64,000 bases of DNA from Tritrichomonas musculus (lineage: Eukaryota > Parabasalia > Tritrichomonadida > Tritrichomonadidae): NCBI GenBank assembly GCA_039105265.1, contig JAPFFF010000002.1, positions 868,001 to 932,000 of the forward strand, given 5' to 3'. The translations under genes and the position numbers were made by a program. This document shows, piece after piece, positions 21,682 to 31,050 of this stretch. Position 1 is the first letter of the stretch. Every line of letters starts with the position of its first letter. The notes under the pieces are model-generated. The model made no database searches, was not told the DNA's origin, and saw nothing but the letters and a program-made list of their open reading frames with translations.

Positions 21682-21687
21682 AAATGA
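21682..21687 (-). promoter_or_regulatory. Inr-like TCATTT before the MATE gene
   Basis: On the minus strand TCTTCATTTA directly precedes the ATG. It fits the start of the trichomonad initiator; a weak call on composition grounds. Confidence 0.35.
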
Positions 21688-21689
21688 AG

Positions 21690-22799
21690 AATAAAATAAT
21701 CAGATTTTTTATTTTCTGACGTGCATTCAATTTTTTCTGATGTAGGTTAATAATAATTGAAATATCTATTTCTATAACTTTGATTATACAATGCAGTATT
21801 TAATCATTTTATAAATAATATCAATCATCAAAGAATTGTATATTATTGAAAAATTTGTTAAATTCATTTGAAATTACGATGCAAATTGAATACTGTAAGC
21901 TTGGAAAAATATATTGAATAGTTATAACGTTAAAACATGATTATGCATTGTGATTTGTTTACAGTCATAAAAATGAATAAAGGTTTATTATTTTTGAATT
22001 TTTAATGATTTGCTAATTCTAAATTTTATTAACCAAATAGGCAATAAATATGAATATTTTATGCTTTTTTAGTCAATAATTTATTTTCTTATCTTATTTA
22101 GATTACAATAAGCATAAAAGTTTAGTTATATTGAAGATATCTCATATAAATTACATTAATCAACTTTTTGAGAAAGAAATTGAAAAGTAAATATTAATAT
22201 CTTTATATATTTAATAAAAATATATAAAATAAATACAATTTTAAAATATACCAAATTAATGATAATAATATATTAATAAAAAATTGTTAAACTGTAAATT
22301 TTATTATTTATCTCTTATCAAATGATTAATAAGTTTCAGGCAATAATGATTTTGGATGATTAAAATAAAGGTGATAAAGGTGATATTTTCGAATTATTTA
22401 CTTGAATATTTCATCAATATATTCAAAATCTATTTAAAATATTTAAGAAATGTTTCTGAGCTTTAACCTATCACTTTGGGTATATAAAACTTATATTCAA
22501 AAATATAACCCAAAATATTATTGGAAAAAATAGAATCTGATTTAATTTTGTTTAAAAAGTGCCATTTGGACATAAAAAGATGCTAAAAAAATATATAGAA
22601 GTACATTCTTTAAGTGAATTTCATTTTTTTTTTTAAAAAAAAAAAAAAAAAATCAGTTTTCATTATAATGACAAAAAGTTTTAGTAATAATTATATCAAT
22701 GATATAATATCATTATAAAACTCAATAAGCATAATAGAATTATCAAATAAAGCTTTTTAGCGATATGATAATCAAATATCAACAATTGAATGTGAAAAG

Positions 22800-22831
<32 letters not shown>

Positions 22832-23000
22832 GTTTTGATTGAAAAATTCAAAATATATTTTATACAAACTATGAGTTATAAAATTTAATAATACCAACTA
22901 TCTATAAATAAAAAATTAAATTAAATAATTTTAATTTGAAAAAAAGCAAAATAAATTTGAATTGCATTTCATAGAATGTAAGATAACGGTTAATGTTTTG
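21690..23000. other. A/T-rich spacer with long homopolymers
   Basis: No gene is supported. A T11A18 tract is at about 22624-22652 and an uninterrupted A30 run at 22801-22830. Confidence 0.6.
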
Positions 23001-23008
23001 TCACTTTT
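23001..23008 (+). promoter_or_regulatory. Initiator (Inr) TCACTTTT
   Basis: TCACTTTT matches the TCAYTWYT trichomonad initiator exactly and lies six bases before the ATG at 23015. A Myb-type AACGGTT is at 22986-22992. The gene that follows encodes an IBP39-type domain, the protein family that binds Inr. Confidence 0.55.
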
Positions 23009-23014
23009 TGGTCG

Positions 23015-23686
23015 ATGGAAGAGGAAAAAGAAAATTCTTCTCTCTCCCAGGCCCAACAATATCCGACTTCATACTTGCAAGACCAAGACTTAATCAACAT
23101 ATCTAAAATTCTTGCTGAATGTGATCCGAGCGCATTTGAACTTTGCGCTAATGAAATGATTGATCCTGATAGTCTCGATTTTATTCCCAAAGGTAATTGG
23201 ACATCAAAGCCAACGTCCCTCGATAGTCTCCGGGATACTTATTTTGGGCGTAAAAATAATGTTAATAGACGCTTTGAGCACAAATTATGGAATGCATTAA
23301 GAATTACTGCAGTTCATCCAAGTTTAATTCGATTTGTTGGGGTTTGCTGGGTAAATAATAACATAATAAAAGTATATAAGCAAATTTTTGCGAAGTTGTT
23401 AAATATTAAAGTTGTTGATGGTGGACTATTTCATAAACAAGGAAACTTTACAAGACACGGTTTTGTAATTTGCACAGAGGCAAAAGCTGTTGCTGAAGTA
23501 CCAGAAGATCAACTTGCCGATGTTGATTATCGCGATGTTGTTTTGATTTATCACAAAGATAATATTTTTACACAAAATTCGTCTGAAGATACAATAAGTA
23601 ACTGTAAATGGGATGACCCTTCGCCTAAGACCAGGGTGGCATCCATAAAAATAAACCTAATGCCCTCTATTGAATCAGTGGAGTAA
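23015..23686 (+). CDS. Initiator-binding (IBP39 IBD-like) winged-helix protein
   Basis: A 223-aa nuclear DNA-binding candidate. Residues about 76-150 (YFGRKNN, RRFEHKLWNALRIT, VGVCWVNNNIIKVYKQIFAKLLNI, GNFTRHGF) have the order of the trichomonad initiator-binding domain, a winged helix that recognises the Inr core promoter. This follows from family knowledge by eye, not from an alignment. The N-terminal 50 residues are acidic and polar; the C-terminal 70 carry an E/D-rich patch and no RNA polymerase II CTD-binding domain as large as that of IBP39 (which is 39 kDa), so this is a shorter paralogue. Parabasalid genomes contain large families of such proteins, and most are of unknown target. Confidence 0.7.
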   Translation: MEEEKENSSLSQAQQYPTSYLQDQDLINISKILAECDPSAFELCANEMIDPDSLDFIPKGNWTSKPTSLDSLRDTYFGRKNNVNRRFEHKLWNALRITAVHPSLIRFVGVCWVNNNIIKVYKQIFAKLLNIKVVDGGLFHKQGNFTRHGFVICTEAKAVAEVPEDQLADVDYRDVVLIYHKDNIFTQNSSEDTISNCKWDDPSPKTRVASIKINLMPSIESVE

Positions 23687-24169
23687 ATGCAAGACCTTAT
23701 AGCACTTTTCGGGAAGCACTTTTCTTTCTTCATTTTTTTTTTTTTTTTTTTAATTATTATTATTATTATTTTAAATTTTATAAAAAATAGATAATGATGA
23801 GATGAAAAACATATAGCAGTCTTTTGATAATTGCACATAAATATTATCGAAATGAAACTATATGTATGCAAAATTTTATTTATGAATATTAATTAATTGC
23901 ATATATGGTATGCAAAATTAGATATTTGAAAGAAAATGATAGAAGTCATTTATTATATATCTCTGCAATTGTATGCATTTTAATAATTATTTCCATAATA
24001 AAATGAAAAAAATAATGAATATAAATAAGAATTTTAATTTATTTAATGATTTAATAGTTTTGGTAATGTAAATACGTAATTGCTTATTCACGATAATTTT
24101 TGTTATATGAAGCCAAATTCACATACAATATGAATTATTCAAATCGTTTAAAATTGAAAGTTCGATAAA
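23687..24169. other. A/T-rich spacer, nothing recognised
   Basis: It contains a T18 run and (ATT)n at 23732-23770 just after the IBD gene; otherwise no feature was seen. Confidence 0.5.
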
Positions 24170-24943
24170 ATGGAAAACAAGCTTACAATCGATGGGCTTT
24201 TTGCTAAAGCCTGGATCGAACTTGATTTAAATCTGATCGAATGCGCTGTTACTACCATGGACAATATGATAAGCATGAAGCCCAAATTGAACCGTGTCCA
24301 ACAGGAACTCTTCGAAAATATACATAAAAAGAGACTTGGGCAATATAGAGATGTTCTTCATATGGAAGACAACGAACTTGTTACAAATGAACGCGATCTT
24401 GAACTTGTTGAGTATGTAAAAGAAGATGCTTTTTTAAAACTTAAAGAATGCGTCGATTATTCAATCAAAAAACTTGACGAAGATCTTATTCCTGCTATAG
24501 ATGATAGTGAAGAAGGAGAAGATCCAAAAGAAAACATTAAATCAAAAATATTTTATAATCGAATCAAAGCAGACTATTATCGCTATTTGGCCGAATTCAC
24601 ACCACCAGAAACAAATCAAACACCATTTGAAGAGTCCCGAAAAGCTTATGTTGCAGCCATCGAATTAGCACAGCAAAATCTTGAACCAACTGATCCAATT
24701 TTATTGGGAATAGTTTTAAATTATTCGCTCTTCATTGCAAATTTCATGAATGATGAAAAAGCTGCTGTTGAACTTGCTAACAAAACACTCAAACAGTATT
24801 ATACTGCAAATGAAAACAGAGCTGAAGTTAGTGAACATGATGCCGTTGAAGAAACAGAATTAATTAACTCGATTGAAAAGAATGTACAGATGTGGAGCAA
24901 ACCCGAAGACGAAGAAGAAAATGATCCCGAAGAAGATAAATAA
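24170..24943 (+). CDS. Divergent 14-3-3 protein
   Basis: A 257-aa all-helical phosphopeptide-adaptor candidate. The second half is clearly 14-3-3: KADYYRYLAEF (133-143) holds the phosphate-contacting Arg and Tyr (R138, Y139), and the A-x-x-x-A-x-x-x-L-x-P-T-x-P-I-L-L-G-x-x-L-N-Y-S-x-F block (161-188) is well kept, with the peptide-backbone Asn at about 184. The first half is odd. The canonical RNLLSVAYKN helix is replaced by LNRVQQELFENIHKKRL (40-56), so the usual Lys49/Arg56 pair is not in place. The C-terminus is acidic (EDEEENDPEEDK). It may bind different partners or act without phosphate selectivity. The gene is intact, with its own A/T-rich flanks. Confidence 0.85.
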   Translation: MENKLTIDGLFAKAWIELDLNLIECAVTTMDNMISMKPKLNRVQQELFENIHKKRLGQYRDVLHMEDNELVTNERDLELVEYVKEDAFLKLKECVDYSIKKLDEDLIPAIDDSEEGEDPKENIKSKIFYNRIKADYYRYLAEFTPPETNQTPFEESRKAYVAAIELAQQNLEPTDPILLGIVLNYSLFIANFMNDEKAAVELANKTLKQYYTANENRAEVSEHDAVEETELINSIEKNVQMWSKPEDEEENDPEEDK

Positions 24944-25218
24944 TTTTTTTTCTTAATAAAATCACATTTTATTTTTGCAATTAATATTCTTATAAATTAT
25001 TTGTTTTAAAAAATATTGAATATAGATAATCAATTTAATAAAGTTATACACAATCAATAATATGCAATAAGTAAAGTCTAATCCTCATGTACATTAAGAT
25101 TGCATGATTATAACAATAATAATGAATAAATAATTAGAACACTTTATGGTACAAAAAAAAAAAAAAATACCAATAACATATCTATTCAAAGATTTTATTA
25201 ACAAATATATAAATTAAA

Positions 25219-26562
25219 CTATCTGAACAGTTTTGGAGCTTTTCTTCCATTTGGAATTTGAATATCATCTCTATCGATAATATCATCAAAGAAAGGTGAA
25301 TTAATACATTCCTCTGCAGTTGGTCTTTCTTCAGGACAAAAAACAAGAATTTTTTTGAGCAATGATAGCAATTCTTTTGGAGTATTTTTTGGTAGCATTT
25401 TATCAAGTGATTTAGTCTTTTTAGCAGATACAATTATTGCCGCTTGTTCATGCTTATCAAAATCATTTAAGTTTGGCTGTCCAAGAATAGAAATAATTTC
25501 ATTTAATTGTTCAATTGGAGTGCATGAAGATCCACCTGGTATTTTTGTTGTTGATAATGTAGTAGTTGCATTATTTGATGATTTTGATGATGAAAACAAT
25601 TTTTTCCCATTTCCTCTCAAAATTTCAGCAATAACACAACCTGCTGACCAAATATCAGCTGCTGATGGATCTATATTTTGGCATTCATACAAAATTTCTG
25701 GCGCTCGATATGGCATTGTTGTTTGAATTGGCTGGCTTACAAAATCATTATTATTTGTAGTGGTATTTAAGTAAACGCTAGTATCTTCATTAGACTCGTC
25801 AGTATAATTACTATCATTACTATTGTTATTATTAGTATCACTGTAAATCTGTTCACTATTTTTTCGTCTTGATTGAATCATTAAATAAGATATATAATTC
25901 ACTGCGTTATTTGAGTCTTGCGAATTAGAATTTCGAGCAAGAATTCTAGCTGTACCAAAATCGCATATTTTTAAAATACAATCCTGACTATTAAAAAGTA
26001 AATTGGATGGTTTGATATCACAATGCGCTATTCCAACTGTATTATGAAGATATGATAAACCTTTGAAAAGCTGGAAAGAAAAAATTTTGATCATTGTCAT
26101 GTTATTCATAAATTTAAATTTTTTTGTTGAAAAGGCTAAATGAAGGGATAAATCAAAATAATCTGTAACTAAAAATATAGCGTCTGTCATAATATTATTT
26201 TCTTTGTGTCTGTTAAAATAATAAGAAATTAAATGAATGCAATTAATATTGTCTATATTTTTTAATATATTAATTTCTAGGTTATTCGATTGAATATATG
26301 TAGTTTGTTTATCATGTCGATGCTCATTTGGTGTTGGAAATACAATAACTTTAATTGCCACAATATCATCTGTCGAATTACATTTCGCTTTGTAAACTGT
26401 TGTATTATTTCCTTCACCAATAACTTCTTTGATCTCAAATTCTGATTTAAGATCATCTGGAAAAGTAAAATATTTTCGTAAATTTGTTGATTTTAAAGGA
26501 AATTTATTGAACTGAGATTCACGCTTTTCTACTTCAACCGTTCTACAAATGCAACATGACAT
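25219..26562 (-). CDS. Serine/threonine protein kinase, CMGC-like
   Basis: A 447-aa kinase with a complete catalytic core: glycine loop GEGNNTTV (49-56), VAIKV lysine (K71), HCDIKPSN catalytic loop (D182), DFG (201-203) and APE (287-289). The D-I-K-P-S-N loop and the GQPNLNDF segment after the extended region resemble CDK/GSK3-type (CMGC) kinases. Between DFG and APE there is an unusually long asparagine/serine-rich insert (about 210-278) that would greatly extend the activation segment. A second low-complexity insert (SSKSSNNATTTLSTTK) lies in the C-lobe. Family placement is by eye and uncertain; catalytic residues indicate an active enzyme. Confidence 0.88.
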   Translation of the reverse strand: MSCCICRTVEVEKRESQFNKFPLKSTNLRKYFTFPDDLKSEFEIKEVIGEGNNTTVYKAKCNSTDDIVAIKVIVFPTPNEHRHDKQTTYIQSNNLEINILKNIDNINCIHLISYYFNRHKENNIMTDAIFLVTDYFDLSLHLAFSTKKFKFMNNMTMIKIFSFQLFKGLSYLHNTVGIAHCDIKPSNLLFNSQDCILKICDFGTARILARNSNSQDSNNAVNYISYLMIQSRRKNSEQIYSDTNNNNSNDSNYTDESNEDTSVYLNTTTNNNDFVSQPIQTTMPYRAPEILYECQNIDPSAADIWSAGCVIAEILRGNGKKLFSSSKSSNNATTTLSTTKIPGGSSCTPIEQLNEIISILGQPNLNDFDKHEQAAIIVSAKKTKSLDKMLPKNTPKELLSLLKKILVFCPEERPTAEECINSPFFDDIIDRDDIQIPNGRKAPKLFR

Positions 26563-27284
26563 ATTTGACTAAAAATCACATTAAACGTTAAAATTGAAAA
26601 GTATATTCAATATTCTTAATATGATTGTGGAACATTATTTTATTAAGTTATCCTTATTGCTTAAAATTTAATATTAATACGATTTAAATATCTTATATAA
26701 AATATTATTTATTTATTATTGCATTTAAAAATAATTTAATTATTATGATATTAAAAAAAAGGAGACTTAATTCAAAAATGAAAAATAACGTTCATCATTC
26801 AAACAATAAATTATGAAAATGATGTTATTGTTAATTCTTTAATAAATAACTTTCAAAAAATAGTTTTTAATTTTTGAATGAAAACGTAAATAAAATATTG
26901 AATTCAATGTAAACGTATAAAAAAACAACAGTTGCATAAATTGTTTTCAACAAAAAGCTTTTATAATTTTACATAATTTTTACCGAGACTTACATCAAAA
27001 AATGTAACATAAAAAGATGCTTTTTTTGTAACATGAATAACCTCAGTAAATATTCACTGATGGTATTGCCATCATGGTAATATTGATTTCTGAACAAAAT
27101 GAAACAACTGAATAGCAATATCATTTATGCCATTATTATTCTTTATTACATTTGATAAAATAATTCTTGTTATACTAATGAAATACATCCATTTGCTTTT
27201 TTTGTGAAAATGAAGCAAGAATGATTGTGTCTCAAAGTCGAAGATTATAAACCCAAAAGAATGTATCGTTTATAATTCCTTCAA
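26563..27284. other. A/T-rich spacer with a foldback remnant
   Basis: Apart from the remnant at 26957-27027 nothing is recognised. Confidence 0.5.
26957..27027. mobile_element. Deleted derivative of the 9.3-kb foldback family
   Basis: TTTTACATAATTTTTACCGA, a short spacer ACTTACATCAAAAA, then TGTAACATAAAAAGATGC match the inner arms of the element at 9321-9651, whose inner arms read TTTTTACATAATTTTTACCGAGG and TTGTAACATAAAAAGATTC. The G+C-rich core and outer arms are missing. Confidence 0.65.
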
Positions 27285-28037
27285 CTTTTAATAATTATCA
27301 TTTTCTTAAAAATATTGGAAATGGAGGATATTCGTCAATTGTTCTAGTTTATGCAGCCATAATCATGCCAATAAAAGAACTGGATGAAAAGTATGATTTC
27401 ATATTTATTCAAAATGATATTAATATTTTAAGTTCAATTCATCATGAAAGCATTAATGAGTATTATGACTCTTTCTTTATTACTAATAAAGAAGGGAGTG
27501 AATATTTAGTTATTATTACTGAATATTGCTTGATTTTTTTTTCAAAATGATATGAATCAATCATTTATTAAAATAGTTTTATTTCAAATATCAAAAAACA
27601 ATTGAATACCTTCATGATAGTAAAATATCACATGGAGACATTAAATTAGAAAATATTTTATTAGATAAAAACTTTACCCTAAAATTGTGTGATTTTGGTT
27701 TTGCTAAAAGCAAATGATTTCTAAAGATCCAAATAAATGTTGTACATTAAGATATACAGCACCAGAACTTTTATAATTTGGATCTTACAATCCTTTACAA
27801 GCTGATATTTGGGCTTTGGGAATTACTTTCTATGTAGCAGAATCGAATGGATGGCCATTCGAAGATGGGTATTCCATTAAAGAGCAAATTCGGAGAGGTA
27901 AAATTTTAATTGATCCTGAAAGTGATCTTCAAAAACTTGCTGCGAAATGTATTCAAATGCAACCACGTAAAAGGCCAACTCTCGAAGATATTCTTCAAGA
28001 TAATTATTTCCAAGATATATTTTATCAATATATTTAA
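27285..28037 (+). pseudogene. Protein kinase pseudogene
   Basis: A complete kinase order can be read but only by changing frame and passing stops. A glycine loop GNGGYSSIV is at about 27315-27340, PIKEL with the ATP lysine at about 27370, HGDIKLEN (catalytic loop, HRD replaced by HGD) at about 27630, CDFGFAK at about 27690, TAPEL at about 27757 and ADIWALGI at about 27805. The 3' third (27816-28037) is open and ends in a normal stop. At least three frameshifts (near 27545, 27590 and 27714) and one in-frame TAA (about 27774) break it. It resembles the numerous small CAMK-like kinases of trichomonads and looks recently decayed, since the blocks are still clear. Confidence 0.8.
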
Positions 28038-28332
28038 GATCATAAATGTTTGTAAATCATGATGTTTTGTTTTAGTTAATTGCATTGTATTTAAACACGT
28101 CTGTGAATAATAAAAGATATTTATAACATATTTGCATAAAAAATATTTAGATTAAAATAAAAATATCAAATTATAAGCCTTTAACTTGATATTTGCTTTA
28201 TGACAATATATGTTATATTCATCATGCATCAATAGATTCAACATTTATAATTTAATCATGTAAAGTATTCAAAAATTGAATTATGTTTTGGTTTGTATAT
28301 TTTTACCTTTTTATTTGAAGAAATTTGAGGCA

Positions 28333-30438
28333 ATGAGAAAACAAAATCAATGTCTTATGTATTTACGTCGTCGTTCGATAGCTGTATTGATATTATTGGT
28401 AATTTTATTTTATTTTATACCATATTTAATATATCAAATTGGATTATTTCCCGCTCAGGTTAAATATTCTGTCATAAAATCAAACGAAAATAATGAATGG
28501 AAAGATCTCATTGTTCCACAATCAACAGATATCCAAGATGATAATAATATATTAAATCGAACAAAGTATTCAATTGAATTACTTCATTTTCTTGGGTTAA
28601 ATACAAGCACAATCAATTCAATTAACTCATTTAATAATATAATTCTATTATTTGGCTGCCAAACTGTCATTGGAACTGAATTTATCAATTTTTTTGAAAA
28701 TTTAAAAAAAGACAAAAAAATTCTTTTAATAAAAATTCGAAGTTTAGTTGATATCGACTTTACAAGTCCTGATGTTTTCCTTCTGTTTCAGCATCTTCAA
28801 ACGAAGATACACAAAGCTATCATTATTTATCAGCCTTTATATTTGTTTGAAAATGCAGAAAAAGACGGTTCGAAACGAATTGAAGAAATCATCAGTGATG
28901 AATTGAATGGGATTCAAAACTTTTTGAATAAAATGAATATTAATGGAACTTTTATAATTCCTCCTCCTCATTTCAAGGTATATCAAACAATAATTGAGAA
29001 ATCTATCGTTTTTTTCACGCCACATTTCATTGACATCAAAAATATTCAAGATCCGAAAAATTTGTTGAATAAAGTCATTTTTCAATGCAAAATGTCAAAT
29101 GAATCTGAAATGACATATTATGAAAACAATAGGAATAATGAATATCTTTCTTATTTGCCTGTTCATGAATTTGTCAGTTTCATTTATTTCAATTTAATCA
29201 ATGATTTGAAATTTGATAAGAAAAAATATTTAATTGAAACGAAAAATGAGACCAAAATTCAGAAATCAAAGGAAATCATTGACAATCTAATGAGCAATGA
29301 ATTTAAGATTAATTGTCAAATTGATTTAAAAATGTCACCTCACAAATCAATTGAATTTATTGATTTTGAAAACATTCAAAAAATTGAATTGGGCCATTCA
29401 ATTCAAAATGAAGAAGAAAAAAATAAAATTATTCAAAAATCAATTAAAAATTTATTTTATATTTCTAATAAAACTTATTTGAGTATCGTTTTCACGGGCA
29501 GAAATGACGATTATGGGAAAGGATTTATTGAAAGGGCAAAATTCTTCTTATTTTTCTTATATAAAACTATAAATGACATACATAGTATCGTCAATATAGA
29601 AGTGATCATTGTTGATTATGCAACGGATGAATCAAGAGATCCTTTCCATTCACTTTTTGACGACCATTTAAACGAACTCAAAAGAAAATTCAAAAATAAA
29701 AATGAAATAAAAATTAGATTCATTCAAGTTCCTCCAAAATTTCATAAAAAAATAGTTGAGGCAAAAGTTCCTTTCCTTGAATATTTTGCCAAAAATATTG
29801 GAATAAGAAGAGCAAAAGGCGAATTTGTTCTAGCAATGAATCCCGATTCACTTTTAAGTCGAAATTTCTTTGAGCTTGTTTCTAATAAATTATTCAATCC
29901 AGGATTTTTATATACATCAACACGTGTTGATATGAGTGAAGAAGATTCCGAAAATGAAGAAAAGAAAAAGAAATTTATTCATATTATTTTCGAAGAACCT
30001 GCAATTATTTCATACGATTCCCCATTAAATCCATTAAATAATTATAAACAAATTGTAAAAAAAAAGCATTTTAATAAAATGGAATATATTAAAATTAATT
30101 TCAATTATGATTGGGGATTTGGAGATTTTCAAATGTTATCAAAAAATATGTGGGATGCAATTAATGGATTTAATCAATTTCCAACAAATACTTATGTTGA
30201 TAATTTGCTATTTGCAAAAATGTTGAAAATTCGTCCTGGTTCTTTCTCAATGAATTTACCCACACCAATAACACATCAGTACCACACTCATATGTCTAGT
30301 AAAAGGCCTCATAATATAGATGTGGTTAATAATTCAATGATAGAATATGAAAAATTCGGGAAAATTAGTGAAAAGACAGATATCGAAAATTGGGGATATC
30401 CTAATGAATACTTTCCAGAAGTAATATATGTAATATAG
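28333..30438 (+). CDS. Type II membrane glycosyltransferase, GT2-like fold
   Basis: 701 aa from the ATG at 28333; the frame is open further upstream but only from a TTG, and this ATG puts a single hydrophobic anchor at residues about 15-40, as in Golgi type II enzymes. The C-terminal domain (about 388-600) carries SIVFTGRNDDYGKGFIERA, EVIIVDY, FAKNIGIRRAKGEFVLAMNPDSL and SRNFF, the layout of GT-A fold enzymes with a DxD-like site at the N-P-D segment. The N-terminal luminal part (about 100-260) begins ILLFGCQTVIGTEF, a Rossmann-like start that may hint at a second nucleotide-binding domain, but this is weak. Substrate is unknown; such enzymes could build surface glycans. Confidence 0.75.
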   Translation: MRKQNQCLMYLRRRSIAVLILLVILFYFIPYLIYQIGLFPAQVKYSVIKSNENNEWKDLIVPQSTDIQDDNNILNRTKYSIELLHFLGLNTSTINSINSFNNIILLFGCQTVIGTEFINFFENLKKDKKILLIKIRSLVDIDFTSPDVFLLFQHLQTKIHKAIIIYQPLYLFENAEKDGSKRIEEIISDELNGIQNFLNKMNINGTFIIPPPHFKVYQTIIEKSIVFFTPHFIDIKNIQDPKNLLNKVIFQCKMSNESEMTYYENNRNNEYLSYLPVHEFVSFIYFNLINDLKFDKKKYLIETKNETKIQKSKEIIDNLMSNEFKINCQIDLKMSPHKSIEFIDFENIQKIELGHSIQNEEEKNKIIQKSIKNLFYISNKTYLSIVFTGRNDDYGKGFIERAKFFLFFLYKTINDIHSIVNIEVIIVDYATDESRDPFHSLFDDHLNELKRKFKNKNEIKIRFIQVPPKFHKKIVEAKVPFLEYFAKNIGIRRAKGEFVLAMNPDSLLSRNFFELVSNKLFNPGFLYTSTRVDMSEEDSENEEKKKKFIHIIFEEPAIISYDSPLNPLNNYKQIVKKKHFNKMEYIKINFNYDWGFGDFQMLSKNMWDAINGFNQFPTNTYVDNLLFAKMLKIRPGSFSMNLPTPITHQYHTHMSSKRPHNIDVVNNSMIEYEKFGKISEKTDIENWGYPNEYFPEVIYVI

Positions 30439-31050
30439 AATTGTTTTCTAATATATTTAAAGTAATAATTAGATAGTAATAATGCAAAAGTATTATATTT
30501 AAAATAGATGATAATAATATGAACATGACTTTAAAATTGGTTATATATTTGTTAATCCATATATTTATTTAATTAATATTAATAAAAATTGTGTTTTTTT
30601 ATCTTCAAATATGAAGTGCATTTGTTTTAATCTATAAATATATACCAGCGCCTTTTTACATTAACTTGGTATTGTGGTTCATCTTATAGTTATTATTATT
30701 CAATTTGATATTGCTTCTCAAATGGTGGTATATATTTTGATATTTTTTAAATGCAATTGAATATGATTGTAGATCATCAATAGTTAGAAAATTCGATAAA
30801 AAATTAACTATTTTTATTGTTTTTTGCCATATTTTATCTTTCGAATTGAATATCAATACTAAATTTTATACTATTTGTAGTTTTTAAAAACAAATAAATA
30901 GAAATGTTAAACAAATATTAATTATATATTGTAATATATGTGAAAATATTATTAAAAATATAAAATTTTTTAATTCAAAAAATTGTTTACATAACTGAAA
31001 AAGTTGTTTTTTCTTCAAATAACATTGAATTAAAAAACTCTATTTTTTAA
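30439..31050. other. A/T-rich spacer, nothing recognised
   Basis: Only short low-complexity frames; no repeat pair was seen. Confidence 0.5.
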
